A stretch of 30,411 bases of DNA from assembly GCA_965195225.1 (NCBI GenBank), contig CBDAFL010000021.1, forward strand, positions 1 to 30,411, read 5' to 3'. A program made the translations under genes and the position numbers. Source of the DNA: JAHIKV01 sp965195225 (lineage in GTDB: Bacteria > Planctomycetota > Planctomycetia > Pirellulales > Thermoguttaceae). Positions 15,670-21,813 of this stretch are shown here, in pieces; the first letter of the stretch is position 1; the number at the start of each line of letters is the position of its first letter. The notes under the pieces were generated by a model. It had not been told where the DNA came from. It worked only from the letters and a program-made list of their open reading frames with translations, and did not search any database.

Positions 15670-16542
15670 CTATCCCTTCGACAGTTCTCGGTAGCATCCC
15701 ACAATGTCCTTCGCATCCACATGAATGAGTTGGACTGACCCCTTGGACGACGCACGGAAGCGCGCCATTATTCCACCTCCACCGCCTTGTGCCGCCGTCG
15801 ACAATTCCACGCGGTTTAGACCAAGCCATCGGTCGACGATACCCGTGTTGATCGAGACTAGTTGAATGTGGCGATTAAGTACCACACTGATGCCCACATC
15901 GAATATCCCTTGTGAAACGATGGTGCGTTGCGTCGTGATGACGTAATAATGGTTCTTCCATGAAAAGTATGTAATTGTCAGGCCGATGACCAAAAGCACA
16001 CATAAAATGAAGAATACCAGCAGCGCAGCGCTGCCAAGTGAAGAAATTGCACCTAACAAGATTGGAAATACCGCAAAGCCCCAGAGAATCCCACACTTTA
16101 TCAGATCGAGTGCGAGTGCGCTCTGCGATGGGCGAGATGCATATAGAATGTCGTCGCCATCAAATATCAGTTCCCTAATGCGGATGGGAAGGTCCACCAA
16201 AGATACTCGCGGATTCAAATGAGATTGCGAATTGGCAACAGATGGCACACCATCGAGAAATCCCCAGGGACTTTCTTCCGGCTCAACCTTGGAAGTTGTT
16301 CCCGGCACGGGCGGCATGTCTTTGGGAAGCGGCGAAGTCGAGGATGCCTGGGCCTGCGGCTGCCGCTCAACGCCGCGCGACGACGCTTGAGCTCCAACGG
16401 GATGCGGTGAAGAAACCGACTCCGGTTGCTGCGGAACCGTCAACGTCTGGTTGCAGCCGGGGCAGGGAACTGTTTTGCCAAACGCCGCTTCGGGAACGTT
16501 CAGCGTTCTCTTGCAATGCGGGCAATCCATCTTGAAGGCCAT
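15670..16542 (-). CDS. Zinc-ribbon plus bacterial PH (bPH2/YdbS-like) membrane protein
   Basis: 290 residues from the ATG at 16542, chosen because GGGAG lies 7 nt upstream and the zinc ribbon begins at once; an upstream in-frame ATG (16614) adds an unlikely leader. Cys7, Cys10, Cys27 and Cys30 (CPHC and CPGC) form a zinc ribbon of the MJ0042 type. A Pro/Ser/Gln-rich linker follows (38-110). Two hydrophobic segments (about 150-170 and 171-194) precede a bacterial PH domain: KNHYYVITTQRTIVSQGIF...RHIQLVSINTGIVDRWLG. Similar proteins sit in the inner membrane; the PH part is thought to bind lipid or protein. It lies 122 bp upstream of the GYF_2 gene on the same strand, so the two may be one operon. 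Confidence 0.82.
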   Translation of the reverse strand: MAFKMDCPHCKRTLNVPEAAFGKTVPCPGCNQTLTVPQQPESVSSPHPVGAQASSRGVERQPQAQASSTSPLPKDMPPVPGTTSKVEPEESPWGFLDGVPSVANSQSHLNPRVSLVDLPIRIRELIFDGDDILYASRPSQSALALDLIKCGILWGFAVFPILLGAISSLGSAALLVFFILCVLLVIGLTITYFSWKNHYYVITTQRTIVSQGIFDVGISVVLNRHIQLVSINTGIVDRWLGLNRVELSTAAQGGGGGIMARFRASSKGSVQLIHVDAKDIVGCYRELSKG

Positions 16543-17133
16543 GATTCGACTCCCAAAGAAAAGATAAACATTGAAGCACTTATCCCAGGCGGCAGCAGAG
16601 TCAACCGACGGCATGACCCGATTCCGATGAGCTGATGCGTTTGCTCACGGAAAAATCTCCTTCGGTTCAAAAAGTTATGTATTTATTCCCTGTACTCTGC
16701 CTGACATTCCTCCTTGTGGACTTCCGCCGAGTTCCAAGGGCGATACCGGCGCGAACTCGAATAGAAAAATGAAGTATAAACAGAGCCACATGGCGGAGCA
16801 ATACCCCCCACAGGGAAACACCACATTATACGCACCAGCAATAAATTATCAGGTCTGATGGATGGAGACACAGGGGATGGCGACGCACATCCAACGGCAC
16901 CGTATTCCGCGTTTGGGTTTTCGTCCAGTTTCGTCAATCTGTCGGGCGAGGCCCTTGCCAACCTGCCCCCCGTCTGGTCCAATCGGAGATTGAGGTTTAG
17001 GGATCGGGGGCCAGGACTCGATAAATACCGAATACATACTTTCCGTTCTTCCTCTCACGCGGTAATTTTCGCCGCGTGGACGCGGCGGCTGGACCAACTC
17101 GACCACGGATCACTCTTTTTCAGGAGATGTAGC
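16543..17133. other. 590-bp divergent intergenic region
   Basis: Separates the zinc-ribbon/PH gene and the M24 peptidase. The frame of the peptidase stays open back to 16858, but that extension has no family motif and a ribosome-binding site sits directly before the internal ATG at 17134. It contains the 21-bp palindrome at 17070-17090. Nothing else I can support: no RNA gene or other ORF. Confidence 0.6.
17070..17090. repeat. 21-bp palindrome, copy 1
   Basis: Core CCGCGTGGACGCGG. The exact reverse complement of the whole 21 bp occurs at 20214-20234 after accC. This copy lies 43 bp before the start of the M24 peptidase. Confidence 0.85.
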
Positions 17134-18222
17134 ATGGACTTTCAGGCCCGACGCGACCGACTCCAAAAGGCGATCAAAAAGGCCGGCGTCGACGCACTGC
17201 TGGTCACCGACTTCACAAACGTCACCTATCTGACCGGATTCACCGGCGACGACAGCTACCTGCTGGTCCGCCGCGACGGCGAGACGATACTCAGCGACCC
17301 ACGGTACACGACCCAATTGGGCGAAGAATGTCCGGGCGTGGACCTCGATATCCGTTCGCCGGGGGTGGCGATGTTGCAGGCGGTGGTGCGGGTCGCACGC
17401 GCCGCGAAGATCGGCCGGCTGGGAATCGAGGGGGACTCGATGACCGTCGGACTGCGGAACCAGATCGCCGAAAAATTGCCGAAGGTCGAACTTGTGCCCA
17501 CTTCCGGCATGGTCGAGACGCTGCGGTTGATAAAGGACAAGGACGAGGTCGAGCGGCTGCGTCGGGCGGTCTGGCAGGCGGAAAAGGCTTTCGCCGTGCT
17601 GCGATCGACTTTGCGGCCGGAAAAAACCGAAAAGGAAGTGGCCGACGAGTTGGAGTACCAGTTCCGGCTGTTCGGGGCCAAGGACGCGTCTTTTCCGTCG
17701 ATCGTGGCCGTGGGGCCTCGGGCGGCGTTGCCGCACGCCACGCCCGGGCAAAACCGGATCGGAGAGGACGACTTCGTGCTGATCGATTGGGGGGCCAACG
17801 ACGGACTCTATTGCAGCGACTTGACGCGGATGCTGGTGACGGGTAAAATTTCGCCGAAATTCGAGCGTATCTATAAAACTGTATTGGAGGCTCAAACCCG
17901 AGCGATTGCCGCCGTCCGACCGGGAGTTTTGGCACACGACGTGGACAACGTTGCCCGATCGTATATCGCCAAGGCCGGTTTCGGCAAGCGTTTTCGCCAC
18001 GGACTTGGGCACGGACTTGGATTATTGGTCCACGAGGCGCCGCGGCTGGCCGTTAAGAGCCAAACCATCCTCAAGCCGGGTATGGTCGTGACGGTCGAGC
18101 CGGGCATCTATCTGCCGGGATGGGGAGGCGTTCGTATCGAGGATGACGTGCTGGTAACTCGCTCCGGCCACGAAGTCCTCACCAGCGTTCCCAAGCGGCT
18201 GGAAGACGCCGTGGTCGGATAA
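17134..18222 (+). CDS. Xaa-Pro aminopeptidase/dipeptidase, M24B family
   Basis: 362 residues from the ATG at 17134 (AGGAG 7 nt upstream). Creatinase-type N-terminal domain (about 1-130) with LLVTDFTNVTYLTGFTGDD, then the pita-bread metallopeptidase domain (about 135-360). All five metal ligands are visible: Asp218 (IDWGAND), Asp229 (SDLTRM), His293 (HGLGHGLG), Glu322 (VEPGIY) and Glu336 (RIEDDV). The enzyme removes residues next to proline from short peptides in the cytoplasm using two metal ions. Length fits PepQ/PepP-like enzymes; amino- versus dipeptidase activity cannot be told. A large hairpin separates it from accB, 160 bp downstream. Confidence 0.93.
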   Translation: MDFQARRDRLQKAIKKAGVDALLVTDFTNVTYLTGFTGDDSYLLVRRDGETILSDPRYTTQLGEECPGVDLDIRSPGVAMLQAVVRVARAAKIGRLGIEGDSMTVGLRNQIAEKLPKVELVPTSGMVETLRLIKDKDEVERLRRAVWQAEKAFAVLRSTLRPEKTEKEVADELEYQFRLFGAKDASFPSIVAVGPRAALPHATPGQNRIGEDDFVLIDWGANDGLYCSDLTRMLVTGKISPKFERIYKTVLEAQTRAIAAVRPGVLAHDVDNVARSYIAKAGFGKRFRHGLGHGLGLLVHEAPRLAVKSQTILKPGMVVTVEPGIYLPGWGGVRIEDDVLVTRSGHEVLTSVPKRLEDAVVG

Positions 18223-18227
18223 ATATG

Positions 18228-18359
18228 AATGTCGAATGTCGAAATTCAAATGACGAAGGAATGTCGAATGACGAATGTCAAAGATGACGTGTCCGCATTC
18301 GTCATTCGTCATTTAATTTTCGTCATTCCTTCGTCATTTGAATTTCGTCATTCGACATT
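18228..18359. repeat. Long inverted repeat between M24 peptidase and accB
   Basis: Arms 18228-18263 and 18324-18359 (36 nt each) are inverted copies with one mismatch. Both are built from GAATG/ATGACGA-like short units, which also fill much of the loop and extend the pairing. It begins 6 nt after the peptidase stop and ends 22 nt before accB. It could terminate or attenuate transcription into accBC; there is no U-tract. Confidence 0.85.
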
Positions 18360-18381
18360 TGCTGATTCAGCGAGGGAATAA

Positions 18382-18858
18382 ATGAAAGCGTCCTCTTCGA
18401 CCCATCAGGATATTTTTGACGTCCGCAAGATCCGCCGCCTCGTGGAGCTGATGAAGGAGCACGATCTCAGCGAGATCGATCTCCAACAGGGCGAAATGCG
18501 GATTCAATTGCGTCGGTTGGCAGCCGCGGCCCATCCGCTTGCGGCGCCGGTGGTTGTTGCGTCGGCGAAGCCGGAATCCGCCGCCGAGCAATCCACGCCG
18601 CCGAAAGCGGACAACGGAACGGTGATAAAAAGCCCGATGGTGGGCACTTTCTACTCGGCCGCCGATCCCGAATCGCCGCCGTTTATTAAGGTCGGCGACC
18701 ACGTCGGGCCGGACACGACCGTCTGCATCGTCGAGGCCATGAAGGTATTCAACCAGATTCCGGCCGAGGTCTCCGGCCGCATCATCGCGGTGCTGGTCGA
18801 AAACGGCGCCTCGGTCGAATTCGGTCAGCCCCTGTTCAAGGTCGAGACGGGGGAATAA
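18382..18858 (+). CDS. accB: Biotin carboxyl carrier protein of acetyl-CoA carboxylase
   Basis: 158 residues. N-terminal helix and Ala/Pro-rich linker (about 45-80), then the biotinyl domain (about 80-155) with VIKSPMVGTFYSAADPESPPF and EAMKVFN, in which Lys121 is the biotinylation site. Carries carboxybiotin between biotin carboxylase and carboxyltransferase to make malonyl-CoA, the first step of fatty-acid synthesis, in the cytoplasm. Followed after 2 nt by accC, the standard bacterial pair. Start supported by the GAGGGAAT stretch just upstream. Confidence 0.97.
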   Translation: MKASSSTHQDIFDVRKIRRLVELMKEHDLSEIDLQQGEMRIQLRRLAAAAHPLAAPVVVASAKPESAAEQSTPPKADNGTVIKSPMVGTFYSAADPESPPFIKVGDHVGPDTTVCIVEAMKVFNQIPAEVSGRIIAVLVENGASVEFGQPLFKVETGE

Positions 18859-18860
18859 AC

Positions 18861-20204
18861 GTGTTCAAACGCATTTTAGTTGCCAATCGCGGAGAGATCG
18901 CTTTGCGCATCTTTCGCGCGTGCCGCGAGTTGGGCGTCGAGACGGTTGCTATTTTCAGCGAGGCCGATCGGGGCGCCGCCTACCTGGAATTGGCCGACGA
19001 GGCGTACTGCGTCGGACTACCCAAGGCGGCCGACAGCTACCTGAAGATCGACCGGGTAATTAGCGCCGCCGAGATCGGCAACGTTCAGGCGATCCATCCG
19101 GGCTACGGATTTCTGGCCGAGAACGCCCATTTCGCCGAGATTTGCCGCAGTTGCGAGATCGAGTTCATCGGCCCCAGCCACGAGGCGATGGCGTTGGTGG
19201 GCGATAAGAACGCCGCCCGACGGCTGGCAAAGGAAGTACACGTGCCGACGGTGCCCGGTAGCGAGGGGCTGGTCGAGGACGAGGCCCAGGCCGTTTCGCT
19301 GGCACACGAGCTTGGTTTCCCGGTGTTGATCAAGGCATCGGCCGGCGGCGGCGGACGCGGGATGCGAGTGGCGCTGAACGATCTGGCGTTGAAGGCCGCC
19401 ACTCAGCAGGCCCAGGCCGAGGCCGAGGCCGCTTTCGGCAACGCCGAAATTTACCTCGAAAAATACGTCGAGCATCCACGCCACGTCGAGGTCCAGGTGA
19501 TCGCCGACAACCACGGCAACGCCGTCCACCTCTTCGAACGCGATTGCACGATGCAGCGACGCCACCAGAAATTGGTCGAGGAGAGTCCCGCCCCGCGGCT
19601 CGAAGACCAAACCCGCCAGGAAATGTGCGACGCGGCGGTCCGGCTGATCCGCGCCGCCAACTACACCAACGCCGGCACGGTCGAATTCATCGTCGATCCC
19701 TCAGGTAATTTCTACTTCATCGAACTGAACGCCCGAATACAGGTCGAACATCCGGTGACCGAGTTGGTCACGGGCATAGACCTGATCAAGGCGCAGTTGC
19801 TGGTGGCCGCCGGCGAGAAACTCCCCTTCACCCAGGACGATATCCACCTGAGCGGTGCGTCGATCGAGTGCCGCATAAACGCCGAAGACCCGGAGAAGAA
19901 TTTTCGGCCCACGCCTGGAACGATCACGCGGCTGCGCGTGCCTGGCGGGTTCGGCGTGCGGTTCGATTCGCACGTCCACGAGGGCTACGTCGTCTCGCCT
20001 TACTACGACTCGATGATCGGAAAGCTGCTAGTCCACCAGCCGACCCGCCGCGAGGCCATCGCCTGCATGAAGCGGGCGCTTTCCGAGCTGCACGTCGAGG
20101 GCGTCAAGACGACCATCCCCATGCACCAAAAGATTCTCGACCACACGGCTTTCCACGAGTCGCGGGTAGACACCACGTTCATCGAGCGGACGTGGCCGAG
20201 TTAA
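18861..20204 (+). CDS. accC: Biotin carboxylase subunit of acetyl-CoA carboxylase
   Basis: 447 residues, GTG start 2 nt after accB with a G-rich ribosome-binding site in the accB end. ATP-grasp enzyme: N-terminal FKRILVANRGEIALRIFRA, glycine-rich ATP loop KASAGGGGRGMR (158-169), and catalytic ELNARIQVEHPVTE with Glu288, Asn290 and Arg292 at the same numbers as in E. coli AccC. Carboxylates the biotin of AccB using ATP and bicarbonate. Length is normal (E. coli 449). The last 82 bp of the locus (20126-20207) are repeated at 21615-21696. The carboxyltransferase genes are not in the window. Confidence 0.97.
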   Translation: MFKRILVANRGEIALRIFRACRELGVETVAIFSEADRGAAYLELADEAYCVGLPKAADSYLKIDRVISAAEIGNVQAIHPGYGFLAENAHFAEICRSCEIEFIGPSHEAMALVGDKNAARRLAKEVHVPTVPGSEGLVEDEAQAVSLAHELGFPVLIKASAGGGGRGMRVALNDLALKAATQQAQAEAEAAFGNAEIYLEKYVEHPRHVEVQVIADNHGNAVHLFERDCTMQRRHQKLVEESPAPRLEDQTRQEMCDAAVRLIRAANYTNAGTVEFIVDPSGNFYFIELNARIQVEHPVTELVTGIDLIKAQLLVAAGEKLPFTQDDIHLSGASIECRINAEDPEKNFRPTPGTITRLRVPGGFGVRFDSHVHEGYVVSPYYDSMIGKLLVHQPTRREAIACMKRALSELHVEGVKTTIPMHQKILDHTAFHESRVDTTFIERTWPS

Positions 20205-20207
20205 GAG
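20126..20207 (+). repeat. Direct repeat, copy 1: 3' end of accC
   Basis: 82 bp covering the last 26 accC codons and the stop. The second copy at 21615-21696 differs at about 3 positions, all clustered near 20142-20150. The two copies bracket the CPBP-PDZ gene and a TIR element. Confidence 0.92.
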
Positions 20208-20213
20208 ATGTTT

Positions 20214-20263
20214 AGCCGCCGCGTCCACGCGGCGTTGTTGGGGTGGCAGTTGAACTGCCATCC
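20214..20263. repeat. 21-bp palindrome copy 2 and GGTGGCA hairpin after accC
   Basis: 20214-20234 is the exact reverse complement of 17070-17090. It is followed by GGGGTGGCAGT/ACTGCCATCCC (20240-20263, 10 of 11 pairs), almost the same as the hairpin at 30274-30304. Both lie between the convergent accC and CPBP-PDZ genes and could act as terminators. Confidence 0.8.
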
Positions 20264-20345
20264 CATCGCGTGGCGAGCACACAGATCGAGAAATTATTTG
20301 CGCCGTTCACTGGGGATAGTATCGACGAAGTGATTCTACGATTCG

Positions 20346-21347
20346 CTATAGATCGCCACATCGTCGGAGTACCACTTTGACCTCGACCGACGAACCTGCC
20401 CTGTCGAGTGTTAGCGTAACGGCGTCGCTTGGTCGATACGAGCGAACGGTGTCGATTAAATGCTGAAAATTGCGAATAGGCTTGCCGTTTAACGACGTGA
20501 TGACATCGCCGACCTGAAGGTCAACCTCTTCCGCGGCGGAGTTCGGCACGATTCCCCGAATCACGCACACGCTATCGTTTTGATCGCCAACGACGCCAAG
20601 AAGGGCGCTGTCAGCGTGGTTGGCCATCATAGCAGCGGTGCCGAGGGCCGCGAGCAAGTTAATGCCCGCATGGACGAAAATCGGCGAGATGAGCGTCTTG
20701 CGCCATTCGTAAAGCAGCGTCAGAAGCAGGCCCAGAAAGAACGCGACGACTGCATGCAACGCGCCGTAGAAAAATAAATGGCCGAATCCGAATATCAGGC
20801 ATTGCGCAACGACGGCAACGATCCACGGCATCCGGGCGCGAAACGCGTTCTGCAAGAACCCGCGAAAGAACAGTTCTTCGGAAATCGGTGCAAAGGTGAA
20901 CGAAAACAGCAGGACAATGGAAACGAGCGTTCGGTCGGGCGACGTCGCCCATTTCGAAACGGCGTCGGGCGTGAGCGATGTCCCCGGCAACAAGCGGCCG
21001 AGGAGATAGTTGGCCGTCGCCAGAACGACCAACGTCAGAATCACGACGGGAATGGCGATGCCGAATTCAATCAAGCAGCGCGTCGGCGGCGGGATGCCGA
21101 AACTGCCGCGTTGGTTCGGACGACGCGTGACGATCGGAAAGACGAGCAGAAAGACGTGTGGAACCAATCCGGTGAGAACCAGCAACAGCCATGGCGAGAA
21201 TTGCGAAACCCATTCTCGATCGAGAAGATAGGCGCAAGACAAAAGCAGAAAGGCGGAGAGGCCGACGACCAGCCATCGCGTTTCCCATTGAGCGTCGCGG
21301 AATGCAACGACGTTGCTGGGCCGTTCTTGGGTGGAAGCCGTCGTCAT
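20346..21347 (-). CDS. CPBP (CAAX/Abi) intramembrane metalloprotease fused to a PDZ domain
   Basis: 333 residues. Several hydrophobic helices (about 25-72, 93-118, 140-156, 174-212, 219-242). CPBP motifs: EELFFRG with Glu157, Glu158 and Arg162; FGHLFFYG with His190; and FVHAGIN with His226 and Asn230, the residues that form the intramembrane active site. Residues about 253-330 form a PDZ domain (CVIRGIVPNSAAEEVDLQVGD, then ITSLNGKPI). Members of the family cleave prenylated proteins or peptides, or protect against bacteriocins; a PDZ would select or gate substrates as in site-2 proteases. It lies convergent with accC, between the two copies of the accC tail. The start region has only a weak ribosome-binding site. 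Confidence 0.88.
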   Translation of the reverse strand: MTTASTQERPSNVVAFRDAQWETRWLVVGLSAFLLLSCAYLLDREWVSQFSPWLLLVLTGLVPHVFLLVFPIVTRRPNQRGSFGIPPPTRCLIEFGIAIPVVILTLVVLATANYLLGRLLPGTSLTPDAVSKWATSPDRTLVSIVLLFSFTFAPISEELFFRGFLQNAFRARMPWIVAVVAQCLIFGFGHLFFYGALHAVVAFFLGLLLTLLYEWRKTLISPIFVHAGINLLAALGTAAMMANHADSALLGVVGDQNDSVCVIRGIVPNSAAEEVDLQVGDVITSLNGKPIRNFQHLIDTVRSYRPSDAVTLTLDRAGSSVEVKVVLRRCGDL

Positions 21348-21424
21348 GGTTTTTCCGGTTGGTTTTCGCCGTATTACGCCGGGGACAACGCGGGCATTCT
21401 ACTTTTCCTCTGGGGCGACGGAAA

Positions 21425-21607
21425 GGGGACGCAACTTCTTTTCCATTGACGGAGAAGAGGAGCTGTGGTAGGCTTTTCGTAGTGCTGCGAACCGCTCGCG
21501 CCGCTCTCGGAGGGTAGTTTACCACTCGCTAAATCGCGCGGTGGCCCGGCTGCCCCCTGTTCGAGAAGGAGGCCGACTTTGTGGCGGCGAAAAGAGTTGC
21601 GTCTCCT
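21425..21607. mobile_element. Small TIR element (MITE-like), copy A
   Basis: Left end GGACGCAACTTCTTTTC (21427-21443) and right end GAAAAGAGTTGCGTCTCC (21589-21606) are inverted repeats with a one-base offset. The inside matches copy B (24319-24480) through most of its length, e.g. TTCCATTGACGGAGAAGAGG and GAACCGCTCG. No coding capacity for a transposase. It sits 78 bp before the CPBP-PDZ start and 8 bp from the duplicated accC tail. Confidence 0.75.
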
Positions 21608-21614
21608 TTTTTGT

Positions 21615-21696
21615 CCAAAAGATTCTCGACCACGCCGCCTTCCACGAGTCGCGGGTAGACACCACGTTCATCGAGCGGACGTGGCCGAGTTAAGAG
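21615..21696 (+). pseudogene. Duplicated 3' fragment of accC (direct repeat, copy 2)
   Basis: 82 bp, 79 of 82 identical to 20126-20207, ending with the accC stop codon. There is no start or upstream accC sequence, so it is a remnant and not a gene. It directly follows TIR element copy A and is followed by a GGTGGCA palindrome. Confidence 0.9.
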
Positions 21697-21762
21697 GGTG
21701 GCACTGGCATCTTGCCAGTACTCCCGTTAGCACCGGCGACACGCCAGCGGCACCCAGCGAAA
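21695..21762. repeat. GGTGGCA-type composite palindrome
   Basis: GGTGGCACTGGCATCTTGCC begins at 21697 and contains the hairpin ACTGGCA-TCT-TGCCAGT; outer arms GGGTGGCACTGGC/GCCAGCGGCACCC match at 10 of 13. GGCATCTTGCC recurs at about 26532-26543. It lies 50-115 bp before the GH2 start. Confidence 0.6.
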
Positions 21763-21813
21763 ATAGCTGCGGCCCCTTTTTTTTGCTTTGCTTCAAAACC
21801 GGAGATTTCGGCC

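Noticed and set aside
16858..17133. N-terminal extension of the M24 peptidase
   Set aside because: No motif in the extension, and a ribosome-binding site precedes the internal ATG at 17134, where the family sequence begins.
18228..18359. CRISPR-like short repeats (GAATG/ATGACGA units)
   Set aside because: Units are too short and irregular and form an inverted repeat; there are no unique spacers.
21712..21813. Upstream start of the GH2 gene
   Set aside because: It would translate through a palindromic repeat and put about 34 residues before a good signal peptide.
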